Assembly (NCBI RefSeq): GCF_013433315.1
Contig: NZ_WXVV01000024.1
Coordinates: forward strand, 1 to 64,000
DNA: 64,000 nt
Direction of reading: 5' to 3'
Source: Pseudomonas crudilactis
GTDB lineage: Bacteria; Pseudomonadota; Gammaproteobacteria; Pseudomonadales; Pseudomonadaceae
Shown one piece after another: positions 24,879 to 33,943 of the stretch; the first letter of the stretch is position 1; every line of letters starts with the position of its first letter. The position numbers were made by a program, and so were the translations under genes. The notes below the pieces were generated by a model that did not search any database, was not told the DNA's origin, and saw nothing but the letters and a program-made list of their open reading frames with translations.

Positions 24879-25824
24879 TCAATCGCTCCACGGTCTTGGC
24901 CCACATTTCATCGACCGGCGCCTGCAAGGTCAGCTTGCCGCCATCAGGCAACGGCACGGTCAGCATGTAGGCGTGCAGGAACAGGCGCTTACCACCCAGA
25001 TCGCGGATTTCCTTGGTGAAATCCTCGTCGCCATACTTGCTGTCACCAGCAATGCAATGGCCGGCATGCAAGGTGTGCACGCGAATCTGGTGGGTTCGAC
25101 CGGTAACCGGCTTGGCCTCGACCATGGTGGCGAAATCACCGAAACGGCGCAGCACCTTGAACATGGTCAGGGCTTCTTTGCCTTCGTCATTGACTTCGAC
25201 CATGCGCTCGCCGGAACGCAGATTGCTCTTGAGCAATGGCGCACTGACTTTCTTGATCGAGGTCGCCCAGTTGCCGCGAACCAGCGCCATGTAGCGCTTG
25301 TCGACGCCATCGCCGCGTAATTGCTCGTGCAAGTGGCGCAACATGCTGCGCTTTTTGGCGATCATCAGCAGGCCGGAGGTGTCGCGGTCGAGACGGTGAA
25401 CCAGCTCCAGCTCTTTGGCATCGGGACGCAACTGACGAAAGGCTTCGATCACGCCGAAATTCAAGCCACTGCCACCGTGAACCGCAATGCCAGCGGGCTT
25501 GTTGATCACGATCAGGGCTTTGTCTTCGAAGACAATCGAGGCTTCCAGGCGCTGCAACAAGCCTTGGGCGAGTGGCACCGGCTCATCACGCTCAGGCACG
25601 CGAACCGGCGGCACGCGCACGATATCACCGGCCTGCAGCTTGTATTCGGGCTTGATCCGACCTTTGTTCACACGCACTTCGCCTTTGCGCAAAATGCGGT
25701 AAATCAAAGTCTTGGGCACGCCTTTGAGCCGGGCGAGGAGAAAATTGTCGATTCGTTGGCCGGCATACTCCGGCGAGACTTCAAGCAATTGAACGCCTGG
25801 AGTCGAAGGGGCAGTAGTTGTCAT
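24865..25824 (-). CDS. rluC: 23S rRNA pseudouridine synthase RluC
   Basis: A 319-residue enzyme with an N-terminal S4 RNA-binding domain (RIDNFLLARLKGVPKTLIYR) and the RluA-type catalytic domain with the Asp in HRLDRDTSGLL. It modifies U955, U2504 and U2580 (E. coli numbering) of 23S rRNA. The ATG at 25824 gives the normal N-terminus; the frame is open upstream into the rne promoter region but those codons are not protein-like. It is divergent from rne, as in E. coli. Confidence 0.94.
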   Translation of the reverse strand: MTTTAPSTPGVQLLEVSPEYAGQRIDNFLLARLKGVPKTLIYRILRKGEVRVNKGRIKPEYKLQAGDIVRVPPVRVPERDEPVPLAQGLLQRLEASIVFEDKALIVINKPAGIAVHGGSGLNFGVIEAFRQLRPDAKELELVHRLDRDTSGLLMIAKKRSMLRHLHEQLRGDGVDKRYMALVRGNWATSIKKVSAPLLKSNLRSGERMVEVNDEGKEALTMFKVLRRFGDFATMVEAKPVTGRTHQIRVHTLHAGHCIAGDSKYGDEDFTKEIRDLGGKRLFLHAYMLTVPLPDGGKLTLQAPVDEMWAKTVERLSAPI

Positions 25825-25852
25825 GCCGCGGATGATAACAATTTTTATGGAA

Positions 25853-25881
25853 TTGAAGCACTTAATCATTGCTGCTATAGT
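25853..25881 (+). promoter_or_regulatory. rne: Probable rne promoter
   Basis: TTGAAG (25853-25858), 17-bp spacer, TATAGT (25876-25881). It is about 640 bases before the rne start codon and just outside rluC. Confidence 0.6.
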
Positions 25882-25887
25882 CGCGAA

Positions 25888-26523
25888 CGCCGCCAAAAGC
25901 GGCCTGGACAGAGGAACCACGGTCAAAAACCGGCCCTGACCAACGCAATTCACCAGGACGCGAGGCCGTCCTACGGGGCTTTTGCTACGTAACGGTGGAG
26001 TTTTCAGTTGCAACGAGCGCAGGTGACATGAGGCCTGAATTACACCGCCGAGCAGAGTTTTAACTCGCCTGGCAGGCACACATTCAAGGCCAGTTCACAA
26101 AGTGCAGTCAGCTGCAGATGACCCCGAGCGAATGCTTCGGAAACAACGCCTGAATTAGCCATGATGCGTGACCTCCCCTTTCGGAGCTCACGGTAAATGC
26201 CAACCCGCTGCGGATTCTGCGCGCGGCAGCACCCGAATTATCAGGGATACGTGTAGGGTGGAGATGCACAACCGCTGGACTGTGTAGCAATAGGCTTTAT
26301 CAAGACGCTTCATCTCGTCCACAGCCGCTGGTTGATTCCTCCTCCTGACTGAGTGCTTAAGTAGCCACAGCAAGCAGGACGCGTACGTCGCTATATCGGC
26401 CCAATTGGCCGCATATCGCTGGACACGGGAATGGCCAACCACTCCCGACGCACCTGACACCGACCGTGAGAAGTCGTGTGTGCCGAACGCCGTTTCCGGC
26501 AGCCCGGAAACCGACGGTACTAC
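25888..26523 (+). promoter_or_regulatory. rne: Long 5' leader of rne
   Basis: About 640 bases with no convincing protein gene between the predicted promoter and the rne ATG. In E. coli the rne 5' untranslated region (about 360 nt) folds into hairpins recognised by RNase E for autoregulation. The length and position here suggest the same principle. Short GC-rich inverted segments (for example CGCCAAAAGCGG near 25893) are visible, but no fold was computed. A further sRNA or promoter inside cannot be excluded. Confidence 0.6.
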
Positions 26524-29500
26524 ATGAAAAGAATGCTGATTAACGCAACTCAACCCGAAGAGTTGCGTGTTGCACTGGTAGATGGCCAACGCCTCTACGA
26601 CCTGGACATCGAATCCGGTGCACGCGAGCAGAAGAAGGCCAACATCTATAAAGGCCGCATCACTCGCATCGAACCAAGCCTTGAGGCTGCCTTTGTCGAT
26701 TTCGGCTCCGAGCGCCACGGCTTCCTGCCCCTCAAAGAAATCTCCCGCGAGTACTTCAAGAAAGCCCCTGAAGGTCGCGTCAACATCAAGGACGTCCTGA
26801 GCGAAGGCCAGGAAGTCATCGTTCAGGTCGAAAAAGAAGAACGTGGCAACAAGGGCGCCGCCCTGACCACCTTCATCAGCCTGGCCGGTCGTTACCTCGT
26901 GCTGATGCCGAACAACCCGCGTGCCGGCGGTATCTCCCGTCGCATCGAAGGCGAAGAGCGCAACGAACTGCGTGAAGCGCTGAACGGTCTGGTTGCACCG
27001 GCCGACATGGGTCTGATCGTGCGCACTGCCGGCCTTGGCCGCAGCAGCGAAGAAATGCAGTGGGACCTCGATTACCTGCTGCAACTGTGGACCGCCATCA
27101 AAGAAGCCTCGCTGGATCGTTCCGCGCCATTCCTGATCTACCAGGAAAGCAACGTGATCATCCGCGCCATCCGCGATTACCTGCGCCAGGACATCGGCGA
27201 AGTGTTGATCGACAGCGTTGAAGCCCAGGACGAAGCTCTGACCTTCATTCGCCAGGTGATGCCGCAGTACGCCAGCAAGATCAAGCTGTACGAAGACAGC
27301 GTTCCGCTGTTCAACCGTTTCCAGATCGAAAGCCAGATCGAGACCGCTTTCCAGCGCGTCGTTGAACTGCCTTCCGGCGGCTCCATCGTTATCGATCCGA
27401 CCGAAGCTTTGGTGTCCATCGACATCAACTCGGCGCGCGCCACCAAAGGCAGCGACATCGAAGAAACCGCCCTGCAGACCAACCTTGAAGCCGCCGAAGA
27501 AATCGCCCGTCAGTTGCGCCTGCGCGACATCGGCGGCCTGATCGTCATCGACTTCATCGACATGACCCCTGCCAAGAACCAGCGCGCCGTGGAAGAGAAA
27601 GTCCGCGAATGCCTGGAAGCCGACCGCGCTCGCGTGCAGATCGGCCGCATCTCGCGCTTCGGCCTGCTGGAAATGTCCCGTCAGCGCCTGCGTCCATCGC
27701 TGGGCGAAAGCAGCGGCATCGTCTGCCCGCGTTGCAACGGCACCGGCATCATCCGTGACGTTGAATCGCTGTCGCTGGCCATCCTGCGCCTGATCGAAGA
27801 AGAAGCCCTGAAAGACCGCACTGCCGAAGTGCGCGCTCAGGTGCCGATCCCGGTCGCTGCGTTCCTGCTCAACGAAAAACGCAACTCGATCACCAAGATC
27901 GAACTGCGCACCCGTGCTCGCATCATCATTCTGCCGAACGACCACCTCGAAACCCCGCATTTCGAAGTTCAGCGTCTGCGTGACGACAGCCCGGAAGCCG
28001 CGACCAACCAGTCCAGCTACGAAATCGCTGCTGCCGCTGCCGAAGTCGAAGAAGTCCAGCCAGCCGCTGCGACCCGCACCCTGGTTCGCCAGGAAGCCGC
28101 AGTCAAGACGGCTCCGGCCCGCGCCAATGCTCCGGTTCCGACCGAAGCCGCCGCCCCTGCCGCTCCAGCACCGGCCCCGGTTGCCGCGCCTGAGCCAAGC
28201 CTGTTCAAAGGCCTGGTGAAATCGCTGGTCAGCCTGTTCGCCACCAAAGAAGAGCCAGCAGCTCCGGTTGTAGTTGAAAAACCAGCCAGCGAGCGTCCGG
28301 CCCGTAACGAAGAACGTCGCAACGGTCGCCAGCAGAGCCGCAACCGTAACGGTCGCCGTGATGAAGAGCGCAAGCCGCGCGAAGAACGTGCACCGCGTGA
28401 AGAGCGCGCCCCACGTGAGCCGCGCGAAGAGCGTCAGCCACGCGAAGCCCGTGAAGTGCGTGAGCCGCGTGAAGCCCGTACCGAAGCTGCTCCGGCCGCT
28501 CGTGAAGAGCGCGCGCCACGTGCACCGCGTGAAGAACGTGCACCACGTGCTCCACGTGAAGATCGCAAGCCACGTGGCGAGCGTGAAGAGCGTGTACGTG
28601 AACTGCGCGAGCCACTGGACGCCGTTCCAGCCGCTGCAGCTGCCGTAGCCGTTACTGCTGAAGAGCGCCCGGCCCGTCAGCCACGCGAAGAGCGCGCACC
28701 GCGTCCGCCGCGTGAAGAGCGTCAGCCACGCGCCGAGCAGGCCGCTGCTGCCGTCGCTGAAGAAGAAGAAGTGAACAGCAACGAAGAGCAACTGCCGGAA
28801 GACGGTTCGGAGAACGCCGAAGGCGATCGTCCACGTCGTCGTTCGCGCGGTCAGCGTCGTCGCAGCAACCGTCGTGAGCGTCAGCGTGATGCCAACGGCA
28901 ACGTGATCGAAGGTTCGGAAGAATCCGAAGCCGGCGAAAACGCTGAAGAGCCAAGCACCGCCGATCTGGCTGCAGGCCTGGCTGTTACCGCAGCCGTTGC
29001 CAGCAGCGTGATCAGTGCTCCGGCGGAAGCCCAAGCCCACGAGCAAGCTGAACGCGCCACCGCCACTGTGCAGGAAACTGCTGCAGTGGAAGCGCCGGTT
29101 GTTGAAGCAACTACGCCAGTCGAAGTGGTTGCTGCTCCGGAAGTCGAAGTAGCACCGGTGCAGGAAACTCTGCCTCAAGTCGAGCCAGCGCCAGTTGTGT
29201 TCGCTGAGCCGGTGGTTGAAACCGTCGCTGAAACCGTGACCGAAACCGTGCGTGAAGTTCGTGAAGAACAAACCGCCTTCAACTGGGTTGCCGAACCAGC
29301 TGTTGCTGAAACACCAGCGCCAGTGGTTGAAGCACCGGTTGTTCAAGCGACAGTGTTCGAAGCACCTGCGGTTGAAGCTCCTGTGTTTGAAGAGACCAAA
29401 GTTGCCGAGCCAGTGGTTGTTACTGAACCAGCACCGGTTGTCGAAGCACCTGTCGTTGCCGAAGCTCCAGCTCCAGTGGTTGAAGCACCGGCTCCGGTCA

Positions 29501-29766
29501 GCGCTCTGACGCCAAGCGGCCGCGCGCCAAACGACCCCCGTGAAGTACGTCGTCGCAAGCGTGAAGAAGAGCGCCTGCAGAAGGAAGCCGAACTGGCTGC
29601 CGCTGCTGCTCCTGTTGCTGAAGTGGTCGAGGCAGCGCCTGCCCCGAACGCTGAAGAAGCGGTTGTCGAAGCAGTGATTGCTGAAGCACCACGCTCCGTT
29701 CAGGACGCGGTCGAGCAACACCATGAGGCCGAGGAAAAAGAACACGAGCCTAAACCTCTCGTGTAA
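26524..29766 (+). CDS. rne: Ribonuclease E
   Basis: A 1080-residue RNase E. The catalytic half (about 1-520) contains the S1 domain (KGRITRIEPSLEAAFVDFGS), the DNase I-like active site (VSIDINSARATKG, VIDFIDMTPAKN) and the zinc-link CPRCNGTG. The C-terminal half is disordered: an Arg/Glu-rich region (about 590-750) built of repeated PREERAPRE-like units that bind RNA, then an Ala/Val/Pro/Glu-rich region (about 840-1050) with repeated VVEAPAP-like units, where degradosome partners bind. The ATG gives the canonical MKRMLINATQPEE start. Confidence 0.96.
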   Translation: MKRMLINATQPEELRVALVDGQRLYDLDIESGAREQKKANIYKGRITRIEPSLEAAFVDFGSERHGFLPLKEISREYFKKAPEGRVNIKDVLSEGQEVIVQVEKEERGNKGAALTTFISLAGRYLVLMPNNPRAGGISRRIEGEERNELREALNGLVAPADMGLIVRTAGLGRSSEEMQWDLDYLLQLWTAIKEASLDRSAPFLIYQESNVIIRAIRDYLRQDIGEVLIDSVEAQDEALTFIRQVMPQYASKIKLYEDSVPLFNRFQIESQIETAFQRVVELPSGGSIVIDPTEALVSIDINSARATKGSDIEETALQTNLEAAEEIARQLRLRDIGGLIVIDFIDMTPAKNQRAVEEKVRECLEADRARVQIGRISRFGLLEMSRQRLRPSLGESSGIVCPRCNGTGIIRDVESLSLAILRLIEEEALKDRTAEVRAQVPIPVAAFLLNEKRNSITKIELRTRARIIILPNDHLETPHFEVQRLRDDSPEAATNQSSYEIAAAAAEVEEVQPAAATRTLVRQEAAVKTAPARANAPVPTEAAAPAAPAPAPVAAPEPSLFKGLVKSLVSLFATKEEPAAPVVVEKPASERPARNEERRNGRQQSRNRNGRRDEERKPREERAPREERAPREPREERQPREAREVREPREARTEAAPAAREERAPRAPREERAPRAPREDRKPRGEREERVRELREPLDAVPAAAAAVAVTAEERPARQPREERAPRPPREERQPRAEQAAAAVAEEEEVNSNEEQLPEDGSENAEGDRPRRRSRGQRRRSNRRERQRDANGNVIEGSEESEAGENAEEPSTADLAAGLAVTAAVASSVISAPAEAQAHEQAERATATVQETAAVEAPVVEATTPVEVVAAPEVEVAPVQETLPQVEPAPVVFAEPVVETVAETVTETVREVREEQTAFNWVAEPAVAETPAPVVEAPVVQATVFEAPAVEAPVFEETKVAEPVVVTEPAPVVEAPVVAEAPAPVVEAPAPVSALTPSGRAPNDPREVRRRKREEERLQKEAELAAAAAPVAEVVEAAPAPNAEEAVVEAVIAEAPRSVQDAVEQHHEAEEKEHEPKPLV

Positions 29767-29780
29767 TTTCCAAAGCCGTT

Positions 29781-29816
29781 AAAAAGCCCCGCCTGATTAT
29801 TCACGGGGCTTTTTTA
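29781..29816 (+). terminator. rne terminator
   Basis: AAAAAGCCCCG (29781-29791) pairs with CGGGGCTTTTT (29804-29814), ending in a T-run, 15 bases after the rne stop. Confidence 0.9.
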
Positions 29817-29850
29817 TGCCTCGATTTTTTGTGGTGGACTCCAGATCCAA

Positions 29851-30031
29851 CCCCCTCACCCCAGCCCTCCCGAAACGTCGGACCGCCCCCGAGGGGACGA
29901 GGGGAAAGGGAGCCGATTTGCGCGGTTTTCAGATCTTGAGTTCAACTGGATATTTCAGGTCGATGTACCTCGAAAGAACTCCTGGATCAGTCCCCTCTCC
30001 CTCTGGGAGAGGGCTAGGGTGAGGGGCTCTT
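29851..30031. repeat. Inverted-terminal-repeat dispersed element, copy 2
   Basis: This is the reverse-oriented second copy of the element at 1948-2107. Its right end reads TCCCTCTGGGAGAGGGCTAG then GGTGAGGGG; the core contains CTGGATATTTCAGGTCGATG, the reverse complement of copy 1's core. The left end has an additional GC-rich insertion (CGAAACGTCGGACC). It marks the junction between the core rne region and the inserted molybdenum hydroxylase cluster. Confidence 0.8.
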
Positions 30032-30048
30032 AGGAATTTACGCAGCTC

Positions 30049-30645
30049 TCAAGACGAAGCAAAAACCAAAGCCTCAGGCACATCGATATCCCACAGAATG
30101 CCCGGATCATCGACAGCAACCTCCACCACCCTGCCCTGCCTGAACAACGGCCGAGCCCCGCGATCGCCACTCAAAGCCTGCAACCCCGCACCAAACGAAC
30201 GCCCAAACCCCACCGGATGGCCAAACTCGCCACCCTGCACAGGCACGCTCACCGCATCGTCGGCAATCGCCGCAACGACTCGTTCGATACTCGACGGCAA
30301 GATAAACGGCATATCCCCCAGTACAATCAACCAGCCACCGGCATCCGGGCAAGCCGCGACGCCAGCGGCAATGCTGTCCCCCATCCCGCTCGATTCAATC
30401 GAGACCACGTCACAGCCATAAGCCTGCGCCATGCGCATCGCCTGTGGCCGCGCCTCGGTCGTCACCAGCACACGCTTGTCCAGACTGACCGGCAGATTCA
30501 ACAGCACCTGCTCAATCACCGAACGCACCGCGCCATCACGCCCGGTGCAGTCCGCCAGCAACTTGTCCTTATCGGCGCCGGCCACCTGGCGAAAGCGACT
30601 GCCCTCGCCCGCTGCCAGCACAATCACTGCAATGGATCGACTCAT
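30049..30645 (-). CDS. MobA-like/MocA-type nucleotidyltransferase for molybdenum cofactor
   Basis: A 198-residue NTP-transferase domain protein with VLAAGEGSRFRQV at the N-terminus, the Lys of DKDKLLADCTG and the LVLGDMPF metal motif. In clusters of molybdenum hydroxylases, such proteins cytidylate molybdopterin (MocA type) to give the MCD cofactor. The start overlaps the xdhC-like stop by four bases, so it is the last gene of a four-gene operon. Confidence 0.87.
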   Translation of the reverse strand: MSRSIAVIVLAAGEGSRFRQVAGADKDKLLADCTGRDGAVRSVIEQVLLNLPVSLDKRVLVTTEARPQAMRMAQAYGCDVVSIESSGMGDSIAAGVAACPDAGGWLIVLGDMPFILPSSIERVVAAIADDAVSVPVQGGEFGHPVGFGRSFGAGLQALSGDRGARPLFRQGRVVEVAVDDPGILWDIDVPEALVFASS

Positions 30646-31622
30646 GCGTCCTCCAAAGTTTTCTTCTGCTTCAACTCGACGCCGTTCTTGATCGCGACGA
30701 TTTCCGCCAGCAAGGACAAGGCAATTTCCGCCGGCGAATGACTACCGATGTGCAGACCGATCGGGCCGTGCAAACGATCAATAGCCGCTGCTGACAAGCC
30801 TAGCTGAGCCAGATTCTCCCGGCGCTTCTGACTGTTGACGCGCGAACCGAGCGCGCCAACATAGAAGGCTGGCGAATCCAGCGCGGTGAGCAGCGCCATG
30901 TCATCCAGACGCGGATCGTGAGTCAACGCGACAATCGCCGTGCGCTCATCGGTCTTAATGCTCAGCACCGCGTCATCCGGCATGCCCGGAACGAAGCGAC
31001 CGTGGTGCTCCTCCCAACCGTAGACGAACTCGGTGCGCGGATCGCAGATCAGCACCTCAAAATCCAGCAACCGCGCCATATCCGCCACGTAACGCGACAA
31101 CTGCCCGGCGCCGATCAACAATAAACGCCAGCGCGGACCGTAGATCGCTCGCAGGGTTTTGCCGTCGAATTCCAGCGCGTCGGACTTGCCGGCCGGCGAC
31201 AGAAGCACTTCACCGGTTTCGATGTTCAACTCGCGAGCGACAATCTCGTGAGATTCGCAACGGCTCAGTAATTCGGCAACCCAGCCAGGATCACCGACGC
31301 GCTCTTCGGTCAGGCGCAACGTGCCGCCACACGGTAAACCAAAGCGCGCCGCCTCCTCTCGCGTGACGCCATAGGTGATCAACTGCACCGGCGGCCCGGC
31401 GCTGGCGATCCGCCCATCGTGCAAACGAGCAATCAAGTCATCCTCGACACACCCACCCGACACCGAACCGATCACCACGCCATCCTCACGCAGCGCCAAC
31501 ATGGCGCCCGGAGCCCGGGGCGCAGTGCCCCAGGTCTGCACCACGCTGAACAGCACCACCCGCTGTCCGGCGCGGCGCCACTCGAGGACGCTGCGCAGGA
31601 CATTGAGGTCGACACTGTCCAT
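30642..31622 (-). CDS. XdhC/CoxI family molybdenum hydroxylase maturation protein
   Basis: A 326-residue XdhC-like protein: an N-terminal XdhC_CoxI domain (VVQTWGTAPRAPGAMLALRE, GSVSGGCVEDDL) and a C-terminal Rossmann domain (LLLIGAGQLSRYVADMARLL). XdhC proteins hold the molybdenum cofactor, promote its sulfuration and insert it into the apo-enzyme. It sits directly between the catalytic subunit and the MocA-like gene, with one- and four-base overlaps. Confidence 0.9.
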   Translation of the reverse strand: MDSVDLNVLRSVLEWRRAGQRVVLFSVVQTWGTAPRAPGAMLALREDGVVIGSVSGGCVEDDLIARLHDGRIASAGPPVQLITYGVTREEAARFGLPCGGTLRLTEERVGDPGWVAELLSRCESHEIVARELNIETGEVLLSPAGKSDALEFDGKTLRAIYGPRWRLLLIGAGQLSRYVADMARLLDFEVLICDPRTEFVYGWEEHHGRFVPGMPDDAVLSIKTDERTAIVALTHDPRLDDMALLTALDSPAFYVGALGSRVNSQKRRENLAQLGLSAAAIDRLHGPIGLHIGSHSPAEIALSLLAEIVAIKNGVELKQKKTLEDA

Positions 31623-33943
31623 TACGCCTCTGCCTTCTGCCAGCCCTGCAACTGATAACGTACCGGCAGATTGCGGATGCGCTTGCCGGTGGCGGCGAAG
31701 ATCGCGTTACACAAGGCCGGAGCAATCGGTGGCACGCCCGGCTCGCCGACACCGCCCAACGGCACGTCGCCCGGCGGCGTCACCAGATGCACGGCGACTT
31801 CCTTCGGCGCCAGCGACATGCGCGCCACTTCATACATATGGAAGTTGTCCTGCTGGACCTTGCCGTCCTTGAAGCTGATTTCGCCCAGCACCGCGTTGCC
31901 CAGGCCCATCACGCAAGCGCCTTCGAACTGCGAGCGAATACGTTCAGGGTTGATCTGCGGCCCGCAATCCACGGCGATATCGGCCTTGTGCACGATCAGC
32001 GTGCCGTCGTCCTTGACCTCGACTTCGATCACCGCTGCCACATAGGTGACGAAGCTGTAATGCACAGCCAGCCCCAGACCACGGCCCTTGGGCAGTTTGC
32101 GTCCCCAACCGGCAGCCTTCGCGGCAGTTTCCAGCACGGTGCGCATGCGTCCGGTGTCGATCGGATAACGCTCGGGAGACTCGCCGTAGTTCCACTCTTC
32201 GCTCAGCGTGCGCGGATCGATCTGCCGATCCGGACCGAGCAGTTTGACCTGGTACTTGAGCGGATCCTCGCCAGCCTTGTGCGCCAGTTCATCGACAAAG
32301 CTCTGAATCGCGAAACCATGGGGAATGTTCGACACCGAGCGATACCAGCCGACCCGCGTGTGTACCGTCGCTTCGGGGTTTTCCAGACGCACATTGGGAA
32401 TCGCGTAAGCCATGTTGGTGAAGCCCATGCCCAATTCGAACGCCGCTTCATGATTCATGCCCGGCGCGAACAACGCGGTGATGCTCGGCGCCACGGTGCG
32501 ATGCAACCAGCCCGACGGCATGCCGTCCTTGCCCACGCCAGCTTTCAGATACTCGGCGGACACGGTGTGGAAATATGAGTTGTGGATGTCATCTTCACGC
32601 ATCCACTGCACCCGCACGGCCTTGCCGGGGAACTCTTTGGCGAGGATCGCCGCTTCGACGACGAAATCCGGCTTGGATTTGCGCCCGAAACCACCGCCGA
32701 GCAGCGTGACATTGAAGGTGACATTGTCGAACGGCAGCCCAAGACGCTCGGCAATGCGTTCGCGGGTGACTTGGGGTGCCTGACTCGGCGCCCACGCTTC
32801 GCAAACGCCGTCCGTGTAGCGAGCGATGGCGACCATTGGCTCCATCGGCGCCTGCGCCAGATGCGGTAAATAGTAGGACGCCTCGAGGGTACTGGCAGCG
32901 CCGCTCAGAGCCTTGTCGATATCGCCGGTGTTGCGCACCACTTTGCCGGGCTTGAGCGAAGCGGCTTCGAGCTCCTTGCGATAGGCAATCGAGTCGTAAC
33001 TGGCGTTCGGGCCGTCGTCCCACTCGATTTTCAGCGCTTCGCGGCCCTTGATCGCGGCCCAGGTATTGCTCGCCACCACGGCCACACCGCCTAACGGCTG
33101 AAACTCCGAAGGCAGCGGACGACTTTCGATCTGCATTATTTTGAGCACGCCGGGGACTTTCAGCGCGGCGCTGTCATCCAGCGATTTGACCTTGCCGCCG
33201 TACACCGCCGGACGGGCGATGGTGGCGTACAACATGCCATCGAAATGCACGTCCGCGCCGTATACCGCGCGACCGTTGACGATGTCGTCGCCATCGATGG
33301 CTTTGGTGCCTTCCTTGCCGATGTAGCGAAACTCCGACGGCTGCTTAAGACGCAAGCTGTCCCGTGCCGGTACTGCCAACGCACTTGCTGCGGCGGCTAG
33401 CTCGCCATAGCCCAGCTCACGGCCAGACGGTTTGTGAATGACTTTGTGCAACTGCGCGTGGCATTCGCCGACCGGCACTTTCCACTGCGCAGCGGCGGCC
33501 TGTTCAAGCATCGTACGGGCTGCCGCGCCACAACGCCGCATCGGCTCATACCAATGGCGCATGCTGCGCGAACCGTCGGTGTCCTGGTTGCCGAAACGCA
33601 CTTCATCACCCGGCGCCTGCTGCACTTTGACGTGCGCCCAATCGGCCTCCAGCTCATCAGCGACAACCATGGTCAGACTGGTGCGCACGCCCTGGCCCAT
33701 TTCCGAACGGTTGCACACAACGGTGACGGTGCCGTCGGCGGCGATGCTGACGTAGACCTTCGGATCATCAATCCAGCCGTTGGGCATGCCATCGGCGCCG
33801 AACTGTTTCGGTTTGTCTTCGGCCAACGCATCCTGCCAGCCCCAACTCGCCGCCAGTACCAGTGCACCGGTGGCGCCGACGCCTTTGAGAAAACCACGAC
33901 GGCTGAGATTGCTCAGGGCGAAATCATTCGGAAGACGGCTCAT
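31622..33943 (-). CDS. Molybdopterin-binding subunit of an aerobic aldehyde/isoquinoline-type oxidoreductase
   Basis: A 773-residue xanthine dehydrogenase-family large subunit. A twin-arginine signal is present (NLSRRGFLKGVGATGALVLA), implying export of the folded enzyme to the periplasm. Moco-binding GGGFGRKSKPD and the catalytic Glu of GGVGEPGVPP are visible. It resembles the IorB (isoquinoline 1-oxidoreductase beta) group, which oxidises aldehydes or N-heterocycles using water. The ATG at 33943 has AAGGAGG and forms an ATGA overlap with the iron-sulfur subunit. Substrate unknown. Confidence 0.9.
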   Translation of the reverse strand: MSRLPNDFALSNLSRRGFLKGVGATGALVLAASWGWQDALAEDKPKQFGADGMPNGWIDDPKVYVSIAADGTVTVVCNRSEMGQGVRTSLTMVVADELEADWAHVKVQQAPGDEVRFGNQDTDGSRSMRHWYEPMRRCGAAARTMLEQAAAAQWKVPVGECHAQLHKVIHKPSGRELGYGELAAAASALAVPARDSLRLKQPSEFRYIGKEGTKAIDGDDIVNGRAVYGADVHFDGMLYATIARPAVYGGKVKSLDDSAALKVPGVLKIMQIESRPLPSEFQPLGGVAVVASNTWAAIKGREALKIEWDDGPNASYDSIAYRKELEAASLKPGKVVRNTGDIDKALSGAASTLEASYYLPHLAQAPMEPMVAIARYTDGVCEAWAPSQAPQVTRERIAERLGLPFDNVTFNVTLLGGGFGRKSKPDFVVEAAILAKEFPGKAVRVQWMREDDIHNSYFHTVSAEYLKAGVGKDGMPSGWLHRTVAPSITALFAPGMNHEAAFELGMGFTNMAYAIPNVRLENPEATVHTRVGWYRSVSNIPHGFAIQSFVDELAHKAGEDPLKYQVKLLGPDRQIDPRTLSEEWNYGESPERYPIDTGRMRTVLETAAKAAGWGRKLPKGRGLGLAVHYSFVTYVAAVIEVEVKDDGTLIVHKADIAVDCGPQINPERIRSQFEGACVMGLGNAVLGEISFKDGKVQQDNFHMYEVARMSLAPKEVAVHLVTPPGDVPLGGVGEPGVPPIAPALCNAIFAATGKRIRNLPVRYQLQGWQKAEA

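Noticed and set aside
23220..25019. 599-codon plus-strand frame across sohB, HAD and rluC
   Set aside because: It spans three well-supported minus-strand genes and has no recognisable domain.
26188..29745. 1185-codon open frame antisense to rne
   Set aside because: The frame is open because rne codon bias removes stops on the opposite strand. The translation is Phe/Trp/Arg/Gly-rich and mirrors the rne repeats. RNase E on the plus strand has all its domains.
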